A stretch of DNA of 64,000 nt from Shewanella woodyi ATCC 51908. GTDB lineage: Bacteria > Pseudomonadota > Gammaproteobacteria > Enterobacterales > Shewanellaceae. How positions within the stretch are numbered: position 1 is the stretch's first letter; each line of letters opens with the position of its first letter. Location of the stretch: NCBI RefSeq assembly GCF_000019525.1, contig NC_010506.1:5332001-5396000 (forward strand), written 5' to 3'. The position numbers and the translations under genes are program-made. The notes beneath the pieces are model-generated. The model made no database searches. It had not been told where the DNA came from and was given only the letters and a program-made list of their open reading frames with translations. Of this stretch, positions 28,057-37,620 are shown in pieces.

Positions 28057-28776
28057 TTAATTAAGTAATGTTTTATATGTTCGCTGCGCGACATTAGGGT
28101 CTTTGTACTTATTTTTAATTAGATCAGACGGGCACATTAATTTGGAGTCAGCCCTTAAACTACTTATGCTCTCAGCACTAAATGCCTGAGGGTTTGCCTC
28201 ATAAATAGCTACTGCACCACCTTGAGGTGACATCCCCCACTCTTTACTATATTGCGTTGCGATGCGCCAAAGGGTCTGCCCAGGTAAAGTGCTCAGTTGA
28301 CAAGCACCATCATTCAGAGCCCCAGCACCTTGCAGTTCAACAAGACGGCTTTCCACCCTTTTAATCTCACTCTCTAGCACTTTTTTCTTTACCCTTGGTG
28401 TGACATGTTGCTCATCGCCACTGAAGAGTTCAAAACGCTTCACATCCCGCCACTTATTGACTCGATACTCTCTAATAACTAAACGTGCCGATGGGTCAAC
28501 CACATCTTCAACACCTGTGAGCAAAAGTAGAAATTTATTGATAGGTTTAACCATCAACCTCTCTTCACTGCCACCTTGCTGGACCACAAACTGCATCTTA
28601 CTGTAGTTGCCACTTTCAGAGACGATGTTAAGCCTAAACTTAGGATACTCACCTAAACTGAATAACTTCTGGTTAATACTGACATGGGTGATCTGGGCAT
28701 GCGCATCTCGGTTTACAAATGTAAAACTGCCTAACACGAATATAAATAGCGTCATTACCTTAGCTATTTTTGCCAT
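28057..28776 (-). CDS. FimV-like secreted protein with LysM-type region
   Basis: A 239-residue protein. Signal peptide MAKIAKVMTLFIFVLGSFTF...DAHA, then a domain with SINQKLFSLGEYPKFRLNIV like the N terminus of FimV/TspA proteins, a short coiled coil (about 133-155), and a LysM-like segment (LPGQTLWRIATQYSKEWG, about 165-183). ATG at 28776 is fixed by a perfect AGGAGG four bases upstream. It is divergent from priA. FimV-type proteins act in polar assembly and peptidoglycan binding; a wall-binding role here is inference. Confidence 0.75.
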   Translation of the reverse strand: MAKIAKVMTLFIFVLGSFTFVNRDAHAQITHVSINQKLFSLGEYPKFRLNIVSESGNYSKMQFVVQQGGSEERLMVKPINKFLLLLTGVEDVVDPSARLVIREYRVNKWRDVKRFELFSGDEQHVTPRVKKKVLESEIKRVESRLVELQGAGALNDGACQLSTLPGQTLWRIATQYSKEWGMSPQGGAVAIYEANPQAFSAESISSLRADSKLMCPSDLIKNKYKDPNVAQRTYKTLLN

Positions 28777-28798
28777 AAAACCTCCTGTAAATATTATT

Positions 28799-28814
28799 AA
28801 TACTAATCGGTATA
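28799..28814. repeat. Solo palindrome related to the MITE ends
   Basis: AATACTAATCGGTATA, one mismatch from the 16-base end of the elements at 35872 and 47747. It sits in the divergent region between the FimV-like gene and priA. Confidence 0.5.
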
Positions 28815-28934
28815 TGCCCAAGCCAACTCAAGATACTGAATCCCGCACCTTGAAGTTATTTGGGCATAAATAGTAGCTCTCAATCAATAGGCTGAGTACA
28901 CTAACGGTATTATTCGATAGAGCTTACCACCTAT

Positions 28935-31130
28935 ATGTCCCTGTTTGTCGAGGTTGCCCTTCCCGTACCTATGCGGCAAACCTTTAGCTATAAAATACCT
29001 GAGACCCTGACGACTCCACCCAAGAAAGGTGCTCGAGTCAAAGTCCCCTTTGGCCGCCAACAACTGATTGGGCTGGTGACAGGCACTACTGACACTTGTC
29101 ATTTGGCACCGAACCAAATTAAACCGCTAATTGAACTCATTGATGAAGAGCCATTACTTCCTGATTCACTTTATAAACTAACAGCTTGGGCCGCAAGGTA
29201 CTACTTCTGTAGTTTAGGTCAAATGATGTCTCAAGCGCTACCTGTTGCCCTACGAAAAGGGGCTGAGGTCCAAGCAGATACCAGCACATTTTGGCGCGTA
29301 ACAGCTGCGGGAAGCGCTGCTTCACTTGACGCAATAAAACGTGCACCAGCCCAGAGAAAAGTACTAGAGCAATTACAAAAAGCTGAGCTATCCCAAGAGG
29401 AGATGGCAGCGCTTAACTTTAGTAAGTCGGCCATTAAAGCGCTTCAAGATAGAGACTGGATAACGAAAGATGAGCGCATTAATAAGATAGATCTTTCATG
29501 GCGTGACAACTTAGTGTTAGGCGAAGATCCACTAACATTAAATCCCGAACAGGCCATTGCTGTCGCCACCTTAAACCAGCAAAGCGGCTATCACTGCACC
29601 TTGCTTGAGGGGATAACTGGCTCAGGTAAAACTGAGGTTTACCTCTCTCTACTCGAATCCGTTTTAAAGCAAGGTAAACAGGCATTAATTTTAGTACCTG
29701 AAATAGGGTTAACCCCACAAACTATTAGCCGTTTCAAAAGCCGCTTTAATGTCACTGTCGCTGTTATCCACTCAGGACTCACCGATAACCAGAGACTCAC
29801 CGCCTGGCGCCTGGCTAAAACCGGTGAGGCAGCCATCATTATCGGCACACGCTCTGCACTATTTACCCCGATGGCATTTCCCGGCACGATTATTCTCGAT
29901 GAGGAGCATGATTCTAGCTTCAAGCAGCAAGAGGGAGTTGGCTACCACGCTCGCGATCTTGCGGTCATGCGAGGACACCTCGAAAAGATCCCAGTCCTTC
30001 TGGGCACGGCAACGCCCTCATTGGAGAGCCTACAAAACGCCCTTAGCGGCCGCTACAAACACCTAGAGTTAGGTCAAAGAGCGGGTAATGCAGAGAAAGT
30101 ACGCCAAGGGATCATAGATATTAGTAATCAACCCCTAAAGACGGGTCTTTCCCATGCGCTGCTCAATGAGATGCGTATCCATCTCGATGCTGGCAATCAG
30201 GTTTTACTCTTTCTCAACCGAAGAGGATTTGCTCCAGCGCTACTATGTCATGATTGCGGCCATCTGCATGAGTGCGATAGATGCGATGCCTTTTTCACAG
30301 TGCATCAATCTTTAGGCGAGATACGCTGTCACCATTGCGGTAATCAATACGCAATCCCAAGACAGTGTCATAACTGCGGTAGCACCATGTTAATGGGACA
30401 AGGTGTGGGCACAGAGCAACTTGCTACTGTATTGGAAAAAGAGTTTCCTAAGTACCCTGTTGTTCGTATCGATCGTGACACAACGAGCCGAAAAGGATCA
30501 CTGGAGAACCACCTTAATGCGATCCATAAGGGCGAATATAAGATATTAGTTGGCACACAGATGCTAGCAAAAGGCCATCACTTCCCCGATGTCACCTTAG
30601 TCGGCTTACTGGATGTAGACGGTGCGCTATTTAGTGCAGATTTTAGAGCCCCTGAGCGCTTTGGTCAGCTCTACACCCAAGTATCTGGCCGAGCAGGTCG
30701 TGCAAGAAAGCCCGGCACAGTGCTGATGCAAACCCATCAGGCAGATAATGCCGTTTTGCGTGAGCTGATGCATAAAGGGTACGGCGAATTTGCCAGAGGC
30801 CAGCTCAATGAGCGTAAACAAGCCTTGCTCCCACCTGCCTGGAATATGTTGCTGCTGCGAGCGGAAGCGAATCAAGCTATCGATGCCGATAATTTTCTCT
30901 CCAGCGTTGCCCAGTTGCTGCCACAGGATGAGGAGTGCGAAGTCATTGGCCCTATGCCTGCTCCAATGGATAAAAAGGCAGGTAAATATCGACGCCACCT
31001 GATATTCCAGACTAAGTCTCGCCAAGCTTTGCAACAAGCTTTCGAGTTCGCACTACCTCAAATAGAGGCGTTGCCATTAGCTAAACGTTGCCGCTGGAGC
31101 ATAGATAGAGATCCTCAAGATCTCCTCTAA
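28935..31130 (+). CDS. priA: Primosomal replication protein N' (PriA helicase)
   Basis: A 731-residue replication restart helicase. The 3' DNA-binding domain is at about residues 1-105. The helicase core has Walker A GITGSGKTEVYL (about 225-236), DEEHD (about 324-328) and TATPSLES. A zinc region with four CxxC pairs (CHDCG, CDRCD, CHHCG, CHNCG; about 438-482) is intact. Length matches the family. PriA recognises stalled forks and loads DnaB. The start region has only a weak ribosome site. Confidence 0.97.
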   Translation: MSLFVEVALPVPMRQTFSYKIPETLTTPPKKGARVKVPFGRQQLIGLVTGTTDTCHLAPNQIKPLIELIDEEPLLPDSLYKLTAWAARYYFCSLGQMMSQALPVALRKGAEVQADTSTFWRVTAAGSAASLDAIKRAPAQRKVLEQLQKAELSQEEMAALNFSKSAIKALQDRDWITKDERINKIDLSWRDNLVLGEDPLTLNPEQAIAVATLNQQSGYHCTLLEGITGSGKTEVYLSLLESVLKQGKQALILVPEIGLTPQTISRFKSRFNVTVAVIHSGLTDNQRLTAWRLAKTGEAAIIIGTRSALFTPMAFPGTIILDEEHDSSFKQQEGVGYHARDLAVMRGHLEKIPVLLGTATPSLESLQNALSGRYKHLELGQRAGNAEKVRQGIIDISNQPLKTGLSHALLNEMRIHLDAGNQVLLFLNRRGFAPALLCHDCGHLHECDRCDAFFTVHQSLGEIRCHHCGNQYAIPRQCHNCGSTMLMGQGVGTEQLATVLEKEFPKYPVVRIDRDTTSRKGSLENHLNAIHKGEYKILVGTQMLAKGHHFPDVTLVGLLDVDGALFSADFRAPERFGQLYTQVSGRAGRARKPGTVLMQTHQADNAVLRELMHKGYGEFARGQLNERKQALLPPAWNMLLLRAEANQAIDADNFLSSVAQLLPQDEECEVIGPMPAPMDKKAGKYRRHLIFQTKSRQALQQAFEFALPQIEALPLAKRCRWSIDRDPQDLL

Positions 31131-31312
31131 ATTTAACTCGCAGATTAAAACAGTAATGCCCTATAGAGTGTTTATATCTAAGCTTTCATTAATTTTTCAT
31201 TAAAAACTGCAATAAATGTGGTTTTGATGATAGCAATTAGCCATAACAAGCGGCTAAAATGTGCGGTTATCCTAAACTCTTTTTCATCATTAGTAAGTGT
31301 CAATAAACGCCA

Positions 31313-33058
31313 ATGAAATCACATATAGAATCTTTGCTCGCCCAAGCCCTAGACGTCCTTAAACAACAAGAGGTTATCCCTACTGATTTTGAGGCTCGCA
31401 TTCAGGTCGACCGAACAAAAGATAAAACCCATGGTGATTTCGCAACGAACTTGGCCATGATGCTGACTAAGATTGCACGCAAGAATCCGAGAGAGATAGC
31501 TCAGCTCATCATAGATAGCTTGCCTGAAGATGCACAAGTATCAAAAGTTGAGATCGCAGGGCCTGGATTTATCAACTTCTTCATCGATGACAGCGCACTG
31601 GCAAACCAGCTGATGACGGCGCTCAATGATGACCGTTTAGGTATCGCACTCCCCCAAGCGCAAACAGTCGTCGTTGATTACTCTTCACCTAACCTAGCCA
31701 AAGAGATGCACGTAGGCCACCTACGTTCAACGATTATCGGTGACAGCGTCGTTCGTGCCCTAGAATTTATGGGCCACAAGGTGATCCGCCAAAACCACGT
31801 AGGTGATTGGGGTACCCAATTCGGTATGCTACTGGCCTACATGGAGGAGCTTCGCGCACAAAGTGGTGAGCAAGCTCAGATGGAACTGTCGGACCTTGAA
31901 ACCTTCTACCGCGCAGCAAAAGTTCGCTTCGATGAGTCTGAAGAGTTTGCAACCCGTGCCCGTAAGCTAGTCGTCGCACTTCAATCTGGCGATGAGTACT
32001 GCAACAAACTATGGCGTGAATTTAACGACATATCTCTTAGTCACTGCCATGAAGTTTACGAGCGTCTAGGTGTTAGCCTAACCCGCGCAGATGTACGTGG
32101 TGAGAGCGCTTATAATGACGATCTTGCCCAAGTGGTTCGCGATCTTGATTCACAAGGCCTGTTATCTGAGAGTAATGGCGCTAAAGTGGTGTTTCAGGAT
32201 GAATTCAAAAACAAAGAAGGTGAGCCGCTTCCTGTCATTATTCAAAAAGCTGACGGCGGTTACCTATATGCAACCAGTGATATGGCTGCAATGCGCTACC
32301 GTGCCAATGTATTAAAAGCCGACCGTGCTCTCTACTTTGTTGATCTTCGCCAAGCGCTGCACTTCCAGCAAGTATTTAAACTTGCTCGTAAAGCAAACTT
32401 TGTTGACGACAATATCAGCCTAGAGCATATGGGCTTTGGTACCATGAATGGTGACGATGGCCGTCCATTTAAAACTCGCTCAGGTGGCGTAGTTAAACTG
32501 GTCGACCTTCTATCTGAAGCAGACACTCGTGCGCTAGAGCTTGTACGCAGCAAGAATCCAGATATGGATGAAGCTGAACTAGCTAAAATCGCGAAAGTGG
32601 TTGGCATAAGCTCAGTAAAATATGCAGATCTGTCTAAAAACCGTGCTAGCGACTATATCTTCAGTTTCGAGCAGATGCTCAGTTTCGAAGGCAATACAGC
32701 TCCTTACCTCCTTTATGCCTACACCCGTGTTGCAGGTATCTTTAAGCGTGCAACCGACGTTGACTTAAGCGATGCTAAAATTCAACTAGAGCATGAGAAA
32801 GAGAAGGAGCTCGGCACTAAGCTTGCTCAATTTAATGAAGTGCTCACACGTATGGTCTCTAAAGGTCAGCCCCATGCATTGTGTGGTTACCTTTTCGAGC
32901 TTGCAGGCGCATTCTCAAGCTTCTACGAGGCTTGCCCAGTGCTTGCCGCCGATACTGAGGAGCAAAAGAAGAGCCGCCTACTACTCGCGAAACTCACAGC
33001 TAAGACGCTTAAACAAGGTCTTGGACTTCTCGGAATCGAAACCTTAGAGCGTATGTAA
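31313..33058 (+). CDS. argS: Arginyl-tRNA synthetase
   Basis: A 581-residue class I synthetase charging tRNA-Arg. N-terminal additional domain (about 1-110), the HIGH motif as HVGH within [17 protein letters not shown] (about 128-144), the substitute for KMSKS typical of ArgS ([11 protein letters not shown], about 385), and the C-terminal anticodon-binding DALR domain (about 460-581). Length is normal. It is between priA and a SPOR-domain gene, all on the plus strand. Confidence 0.97.
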   Translation: MKSHIESLLAQALDVLKQQEVIPTDFEARIQVDRTKDKTHGDFATNLAMMLTKIARKNPREIAQLIIDSLPEDAQVSKVEIAGPGFINFFIDDSALANQLMTALNDDRLGIALPQAQTVVVDYSSPNLAKEMHVGHLRSTIIGDSVVRALEFMGHKVIRQNHVGDWGTQFGMLLAYMEELRAQSGEQAQMELSDLETFYRAAKVRFDESEEFATRARKLVVALQSGDEYCNKLWREFNDISLSHCHEVYERLGVSLTRADVRGESAYNDDLAQVVRDLDSQGLLSESNGAKVVFQDEFKNKEGEPLPVIIQKADGGYLYATSDMAAMRYRANVLKADRALYFVDLRQALHFQQVFKLARKANFVDDNISLEHMGFGTMNGDDGRPFKTRSGGVVKLVDLLSEADTRALELVRSKNPDMDEAELAKIAKVVGISSVKYADLSKNRASDYIFSFEQMLSFEGNTAPYLLYAYTRVAGIFKRATDVDLSDAKIQLEHEKEKELGTKLAQFNEVLTRMVSKGQPHALCGYLFELAGAFSSFYEACPVLAADTEEQKKSRLLLAKLTAKTLKQGLGLLGIETLERM

Positions 33059-33077
33059 TTTAGCGAATAACCTTGTC

Positions 33078-33108
33078 GATACCTAGCGTGTTAAAAGTGC
33101 TAGGTATC
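33078..33108 (+). terminator. Hairpin after argS
   Basis: Perfect 10-bp stem, GATACCTAGC (33078-33087) with GCTAGGTATC (33099-33108), 11-base loop, 20 bases past the argS stop. There is no U tract, so it may be a 3'-end stabilising structure and not a true terminator. Confidence 0.45.
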
Positions 33109-33163
33109 TAAGTTCGCGTAACAAAGCTTTCAAGCATGGACCAAAAGACGGTATAACAATTTA

Positions 33164-33736
33164 ATGAGTAATCGCGACTACGCCAATAGAAAACCAGCTA
33201 AAGGCAGAGCCAAGTCCACACGTAGAAAAGGCAAGGCACCTGCACCTAGGCGCTTTCCTCTGCTTTTACTGCTTGTCACACTATCTCTCTTAGGTGGATT
33301 CGGCTACTTTTTATGGAGTATCAACAACAGTGCTGATACTCCTCAAGCTGTCGTGGTTGAGCAACCTAAAAAGACGGTTGTCAAAAAAGATCCCAACGAT
33401 CTCCCTCCTAAACCTAAAGAGGAGTGGACCTATCAGCAGGCTCTTGAAAACAAAAAAGTTGAAGTCGATATTCCAGATGCTGAAAAAGCCAAACCAGCTC
33501 GTCCTTATCAGATGCAGTGTGGTTCATTTAGAACTCAGTCTCAGGCAGAAGAGATGAAAGCTGTCATCGCTTTTCAGGGGTTAACGGCCAATATCAGAAA
33601 AGTAAAAGGCACCACAGGCGACTGGTATAAGGTGAGTCTCGGCCCATTCGATAGAAAACGTGAAGTAGAGAGAAAGCGTCATACTCTACAAAGAGCCGGC
33701 ATAAATGGCTGCATCATCCTATTCTGGGAAGGTTAA
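33164..33736 (+). CDS. SPOR-domain protein, FtsN-like
   Basis: A 190-residue bitopic protein: basic cytoplasmic tail (KGRAKSTRRKGKAPAPRR), one membrane helix (about 31-50), a Pro/Lys-rich periplasmic linker, and a C-terminal SPOR domain (about 112-190) with YQMQCGSFRTQSQAEEMKA and WYKVSLGPFDRKREVERKR. SPOR domains bind denuded septal peptidoglycan. The layout and the position just before hslVU match FtsN, though the protein is short for FtsN, so an FtsN-like division protein is the safer call. Confidence 0.82.
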   Translation: MSNRDYANRKPAKGRAKSTRRKGKAPAPRRFPLLLLLVTLSLLGGFGYFLWSINNSADTPQAVVVEQPKKTVVKKDPNDLPPKPKEEWTYQQALENKKVEVDIPDAEKAKPARPYQMQCGSFRTQSQAEEMKAVIAFQGLTANIRKVKGTTGDWYKVSLGPFDRKREVERKRHTLQRAGINGCIILFWEG

Positions 33737-33840
33737 AATAATTATCAATAGTAAATAATTTATCAGTGGTGGCTATCTAAACGACTTAGATAGCCATCCA
33801 TTAATCCCATCTCCGATTTCCCTTTTCTACCTCTTTTATC

Positions 33841-33868
33841 CTTGATATTTCACATTCCTCCCCCATAT
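33841..33868 (+). promoter_or_regulatory. Sigma-32 (heat shock) promoter of hslVU
   Basis: -35 element CTTGATA (33841-33847), 13-base spacer, -10 element CCCCATAT (33861-33868). This is very close to the sigma-32 consensus CTTGAAA-N13/14-CCCCATNT. It predicts a start near 33876, 49 bases before the hslV GTG. Confidence 0.85.
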
Positions 33869-33883
33869 ATCTAATATCACCCA

Positions 33884-33904
33884 CTGACGAGCTTTAATCG
33901 TCAG
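33884..33904 (+). other. Stem-loop in the hslV 5' untranslated region
   Basis: CTGACGA (33884-33890) pairs with TCGTCAG (33898-33904), 7-base loop. It would start about 8 bases into the mRNA made from the sigma-32 promoter and ends 20 bases before the start codon. A 5' stem-loop affecting clpQ/hslV mRNA is known in E. coli; equivalence is inferred. Confidence 0.55.
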
Positions 33905-33924
33905 TTTGAGAAGAGGATTCATTC

Positions 33925-34449
33925 GTGACCACAATCGTATCAGTTCGCCGTAACAATCAGGTCGTTATCGCTGGAGATGGCCAAGTTTCACTTGGTAACA
34001 CAGTGATGAAAGGTAACGCAAAAAAAGTTCGCCGCCTTTATCATAATAAAGTCTTAGCTGGTTTTGCCGGCGGCACCGCCGATGCCTTCACCCTGTTTGA
34101 ACGCTTCGAAGCCAAATTAGAGATGCATCAAGGACACTTGATGAAAGCCGCTGTTGAGATGGCGAAAGATTGGCGTAGCGACAAGATGCTTCGCAAGTTA
34201 GAAGCACTACTGGCTGTTGCCGATGACACCTGCTCATTAATCATTACAGGTAACGGTGATGTTGTTCAGCCCGAAAACGACCTTATCGCTATCGGATCTG
34301 GTGGCAACTTTGCCCAATCTGCTGCAACGGCTCTACTTGAAAATACTGAACTAACGGCCTTAGAGATAGCTGAAAAATCGCTAACTATTGCTGGTGATAT
34401 CTGCGTGTTCACCAACCAGTTCAAAACCATCGAAGAATTAAATTATTAA
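33925..34449 (+). CDS. hslV: ATP-dependent protease peptidase subunit HslV
   Basis: A 174-residue proteasome-like peptidase. After removal of the initiator residue the catalytic Thr leads [21 protein letters not shown]; also [20 protein letters not shown] and [15 protein letters not shown]. The start is a GTG with AGAGG upstream; this is required because mature HslV must begin TTIV. It forms a dodecamer capped by HslU and degrades heat-damaged and regulatory proteins. Confidence 0.97.
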   Translation: MTTIVSVRRNNQVVIAGDGQVSLGNTVMKGNAKKVRRLYHNKVLAGFAGGTADAFTLFERFEAKLEMHQGHLMKAAVEMAKDWRSDKMLRKLEALLAVADDTCSLIITGNGDVVQPENDLIAIGSGGNFAQSAATALLENTELTALEIAEKSLTIAGDICVFTNQFKTIEELNY

Positions 34450-34506
34450 GCATAAGCCTAGACTAAGCTTAAGCTGAAAACTGATGCAAATGCATGAGGA
34501 AAGAAT

Positions 34507-35832
34507 ATGTCTGAAATGACCCCACGTGAGATTGTCCATGAGTTAGACAGTCACATTATTGGCCAGCACAATGCAAAACGCTCAGTTGCTATCGCCCTGC
34601 GAAATCGCTGGCGCCGTATGCAACTAGACGCAGATTTCCGTCAGGAAGTCACTCCAAAAAATATCCTCATGATTGGCCCAACTGGTGTTGGTAAAACTGA
34701 GATTGCCCGTCGCTTAGCTAAGCTTGCCAGAGCGCCTTTTATCAAGGTTGAAGCGACTAAATTCACCGAAGTGGGTTATGTCGGTAAAGAGGTTGAACAG
34801 ATCATTCGTGATCTTACTGATTCGGCCATCAAACTGACTCGTGAAGAGCAGATGAAGAAATGCAAATTCAGAGCTGAAGAAGCTGCTGAAGAGCGCATTC
34901 TTGATGCTCTGCTTCCAAAAGCAAAAGAGGATTGGGATAATGAAAAGCCTGATGACTCTGCAACTCGCCAAGTCTTTCGCAAGAAGCTACGTGAAGGCCA
35001 GTTAGATGACAAAGAGATCGAAATAGATGTCTCTGCACCTCAGGTAGGTATTGAGATCATGTCTCCACCTGGCATGGAGGAGATGACCAATCAACTTCAA
35101 AGCATGTTCCAAAATATGGGGCTTGGTGCCAGCAAACGTCGCAAGATGCCAATCAAAGAAGCCTACAAGCTGATGGTTGAAGAGGAAGCGGCTAAGCTCG
35201 TCAATCAAGACGATCTAAAAGAGCAGGCTATCGAACTGGTTGAACAGCATGGTATTGTCTTCTTAGATGAGATCGATAAGATCTGTAAACGAGGCGAAGC
35301 TTCAGGTCCAGATGTATCACGTGAAGGCGTTCAACGAGATCTACTGCCACTGGTTGAAGGTTGTACCGTAAATACCAAACACGGCATGGTGAAAACAGAC
35401 CATATCCTATTTATCGCTTCTGGTGCGTTCCAGATGTCAAAGCCTTCGGATCTGATCCCTGAGCTACAAGGTCGACTCCCTATTCGTGTGGAGCTCGATG
35501 CATTAAGTGCCGATGACTTTAAACGTATCTTAACTGAGCCACATGCATCACTTACCGAGCAACAGATCGCACTAATGGGCACTGAAGGTGTAAAGATTGA
35601 GTTCACCGAAGATGGTATCGAAAGTATCGCTCAAGCGGCATGGCAGGTGAATGAGCGCACTGAAAATATCGGTGCACGTCGTCTACACACGGTAATGGAA
35701 AAGCTAACTGAGGAGCTCTCTTACGAGGCATCAGATAAATCAGGTAGCACTATCGTTATCGATGCTAAATACGTTAGTGATCATTTAGATAACTTGGTAC
35801 AAGATGAAGATCTAAGCCGCTTTATTCTATAA
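34507..35832 (+). CDS. hslU: ATP-dependent protease ATPase subunit HslU
   Basis: A 441-residue Clp/HSP100 AAA+ unfoldase. Walker [16 protein letters not shown] (about 57-71), Walker [10 protein letters not shown] (about 250-258), an intermediate (I) domain of about 130 residues between them, sensor-2 [12 protein letters not shown], and the C-terminal end LSRFIL that docks on HslV. It is 57 bases after hslV under the same heat-shock promoter. Confidence 0.97.
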   Translation: MSEMTPREIVHELDSHIIGQHNAKRSVAIALRNRWRRMQLDADFRQEVTPKNILMIGPTGVGKTEIARRLAKLARAPFIKVEATKFTEVGYVGKEVEQIIRDLTDSAIKLTREEQMKKCKFRAEEAAEERILDALLPKAKEDWDNEKPDDSATRQVFRKKLREGQLDDKEIEIDVSAPQVGIEIMSPPGMEEMTNQLQSMFQNMGLGASKRRKMPIKEAYKLMVEEEAAKLVNQDDLKEQAIELVEQHGIVFLDEIDKICKRGEASGPDVSREGVQRDLLPLVEGCTVNTKHGMVKTDHILFIASGAFQMSKPSDLIPELQGRLPIRVELDALSADDFKRILTEPHASLTEQQIALMGTEGVKIEFTEDGIESIAQAAWQVNERTENIGARRLHTVMEKLTEELSYEASDKSGSTIVIDAKYVSDHLDNLVQDEDLSRFIL

Positions 35833-35871
35833 TTTAGCGATAAAGATGGATCACTAAGACAATGCCGGGCT

Positions 35872-36138
35872 AATACCAATCGGTATAAAGATGTGATCGC
35901 TCAGCGAGAGTTTAGCGCTTCTGAGGCAAGGCAACGAGTGAGGAACATAGTTATTCTACGTTTAAGCTCGTTAACACTGCATCGGATGCGCTAAGACTCG
36001 CCTGTAAGGAGTGTTTTTGGCTGCCTACTTCTGCGTTGAATGAACTCACAAGGGAAAAACCATTGTGTCATTCATTCGCCTTGAATTAGCTTGCCAAAAA
36101 AATTCTGAGTAGATCACTTTCTTATACCGATTGGTATT
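35872..36138. mobile_element. MITE-like element A (267 bp)
   Basis: Bounded by inverted repeats: AATACCAATCGGTATA at 35872-35887 and its complement ending at 36138. The match extends to 24 of 27 positions, as far as GTGATC. There is no open frame of note. A second copy at 47747-48062 is almost identical except for an extra 49-base internal block. No transposase is nearby, so it would move only in trans. Confidence 0.75.
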
Positions 36139-36191
36139 GATTGATATAATAGAGCTCGGCATTTTATTTTTAGCGACTTTTGGTAACCACT

Positions 36192-36587
36192 ATGACAACC
36201 GATCCGGCTTCACCTCTGGTGACAAACCTAAAACTCAAACGTAAATCCCGCATACTCGAGATCACCTTCGACAGTGGCGATACACATCAAATCAGCTGTG
36301 AAATGCTACGAGTCTACTCACCTTCCGCAGAAGTTCATGGCCATGGTAACCCTGTATTGGTGACCCATAAGAAAAACGTCAACATAAAAGCATTAACCCC
36401 AGTAGGTAATTATGCCGTTAAGATCGTTTTCGATGATGGTCACGATACAGGGCTATTTTCATGGAAAGTACTCTATGATCTCGCCACTAATCAAGCAGAT
36501 CTATGGGAGAACTACCTTGCCAGACTACGCGCAGCTAAAGCTAGCCGCGAGCCTCTTATCGATATGGCAGTTAAGTACCACACATAA
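36192..36587 (+). CDS. GBBH-like N-terminal domain protein (DUF971)
   Basis: A 131-residue protein that is a single DUF971 domain, the fold found at the N terminus of gamma-butyrobetaine hydroxylase. It shows SRILEITFDSGDTHQISCEMLRVYSPSAEV, then NIKALTPVGNYAVKIVFDDGHDTGLFSW, the family core. ATG at 36192 is preferred to the TTG at 36180. Function of stand-alone members is not settled; some are linked to Fe-S protein assembly. It often follows hslVU in Shewanella and Vibrio. Confidence 0.85.
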   Translation: MTTDPASPLVTNLKLKRKSRILEITFDSGDTHQISCEMLRVYSPSAEVHGHGNPVLVTHKKNVNIKALTPVGNYAVKIVFDDGHDTGLFSWKVLYDLATNQADLWENYLARLRAAKASREPLIDMAVKYHT

Positions 36588-36672
36588 AGCAGAGCGCCGA
36601 CTACGTAGGCTTCGAGAAAGCAGGAAGCTGAAACCTGTTAGCCTCATAGCCTCATAGCCTAACTTTTCTCGT

Positions 36673-36687
36673 TGCCACGCAGTGGCA
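36673..36687 (+). terminator. Weak hairpin after the DUF971 gene
   Basis: TGCCAC (36673-36678) pairs with GTGGCA (36682-36687), 3-base loop, followed by TTTAAAT on the plus strand. It could end the DUF971 transcript. It also lies just past the convergent small gene at 36713. Confidence 0.3.
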
Positions 36688-36712
36688 TTTAAATAGCGGA
36701 TACAATCCGGTA

Positions 36713-36883
36713 TTAATCCTTCTTCTCTAATGTCAGCTCCAACACCTTACTATCACCAGCAAACCACTTCTGAACATAAATTGTCCCCATAATTGGTGCC
36801 TGACCTGGCTCAGAGACCTCTTGATAACGAACACTATTTTTTGTCTCTTTTTCATATTCAAACTTTACCGTCTTTTTTGACAT
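36713..36883 (-). CDS. Small conserved-looking protein, 56 residues
   Basis: A short gene below common length cut-offs. The product begins MSKKTVKFEYEKETKNSVRY and ends SKVLELTLEKKD, with the middle motif PIMGTIYVQKWF. It is charged, soluble-looking and has no signal or membrane segment. AGAGAG lies five bases before the ATG. I recall similar short proteins (KTVKFEkEkeTKNTvRyqEV...GTLYvQKW) in many bacteria, without known function; this is memory, not a search. It converges on the DUF971 gene and diverges from the DUF3859-type gene. Confidence 0.75.
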   Translation of the reverse strand: MSKKTVKFEYEKETKNSVRYQEVSEPGQAPIMGTIYVQKWFAGDSKVLELTLEKKD

Positions 36884-36963
36884 ATCAGCTCTCTTCCAAT
36901 AAAAATTACAGCCACAATCCTGCTAAAATAACACTTTCAACGCGCACAGACTTAAGAAAAATC

Positions 36964-37434
36964 ATGTCTAAACTCAAATTCGACGTCAACATTATCTATA
37001 GCGGCATCTTCACGAAGTGGAATGAACAGAGTGATAGTTTGCCCCGCTTAACAAAAGCCACTGTGCACGTGCCAGCAGAGGTAGATATAGAGTTTGGTTT
37101 TATCGCGCAGATTAAAAAAGCAAAAAATCAAAAGCTCAGATACTGCATCTATCACCCCGACATTCCAGATGATGATGGAGAAATACGCCCTCCCTTCGAT
37201 GGTGAACTCTACGTAGAGAGCAATGATTGGAAGTTTTATATCGGAGATACTATCTGGGCACCAATACAGAATAAAACTGGCAAGTGGCGCATGACTTTAG
37301 AGTTAAAAGGAAAGGTTATCGCCGAAAAAACCTTTAAGGTTCACCTTCCAGATGAGTTACCTCACTCAGATACTAACTTGCTCAAACATGAGAATGAGAA
37401 AATAGCCTCATTTTGGAAAAAACGCGGGCTTTAA
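36964..37434 (+). CDS. Probable DUF3859 family protein
   Basis: A 156-residue soluble protein starting MSKLKFDVNIIYSGIFTKWN. The block VHVPAEVDIEFGFIAQIKKA, YCIYHPDIPDDDGEIRPPF and GDTIWAPIQNKTGKWRMTLEL fits my memory of the DUF3859 family (beta-sandwich-like, function unknown). ATG at 36964 gives the family N terminus; the open frame extends upstream to 36793 but that part overlaps the divergent 56-residue gene and looks non-coding. Confidence 0.75.
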   Translation: MSKLKFDVNIIYSGIFTKWNEQSDSLPRLTKATVHVPAEVDIEFGFIAQIKKAKNQKLRYCIYHPDIPDDDGEIRPPFDGELYVESNDWKFYIGDTIWAPIQNKTGKWRMTLELKGKVIAEKTFKVHLPDELPHSDTNLLKHENEKIASFWKKRGL

Positions 37435-37441
37435 ACAATAG

Positions 37442-37455
37442 GAACCCTAGGGTTC
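37442..37455. repeat. Perfect 14-bp palindrome sharing 9 bases with the adjacent tRNA gene
   Basis: GAACCCTAGGGTTC is fully palindromic. Its GAACCCTAG half is also present in the T-arm region of the tRNA-Ser gene 80 bases away. It lies between the DUF3859-type gene and the tRNA terminator. Confidence 0.4.
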
Positions 37456-37477
37456 AACTCCATTTATTTTCCATACG

Positions 37478-37508
37478 AAAAAGCCCCAAGTATTTCTACT
37501 TGGGGCTT
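37478..37508 (-). terminator. Intrinsic terminator of tRNA-Ser
   Basis: AAGCCCCAAGTA (37481-37492) pairs perfectly with TACTTGGGGCTT (37497-37508), 4-base loop, followed on the minus strand by TTTTTCG. It starts 11 bases past the tRNA 3' end. Confidence 0.88.
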
Positions 37509-37518
37509 CATCTGAATA

Positions 37519-37609
37519 TGGCGGAGGGATAGGGATTTGAACCCTAGATGGGCTATAAACCCATGCCGGTTTTCAAGACCGGTGCATTCGACCACTCTGC
37601 CATCCCTCC
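37519..37609 (-). tRNA. tRNA-Ser, anticodon UGA
   Basis: A 91-base class II tRNA. The acceptor stem GGAGGGA pairs with TCCCTCC, discriminator G, and CCA is encoded. The anticodon arm CCGGT-CTTGAAA-ACCGG gives UGA, reading UCA. A long variable arm (CATGGGTTTATAGCCCATC) is typical of tRNA-Ser, and the T arm has GGTTCAA. It is a single gene with its own promoter and terminator. Confidence 0.97.
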
Positions 37610-37620
37610 GAACGCCGCTG

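Noticed and set aside
30627..31037. 136-codon frame antisense to priA
   Set aside because: Entirely inside a well-supported conserved gene in the opposite direction; its sequence shows no domain.
36793..36963. Upstream extension of the DUF3859-type gene
   Set aside because: This part overlaps the divergent 56-residue gene and does not resemble the family; the protein fits from the ATG at 36964.
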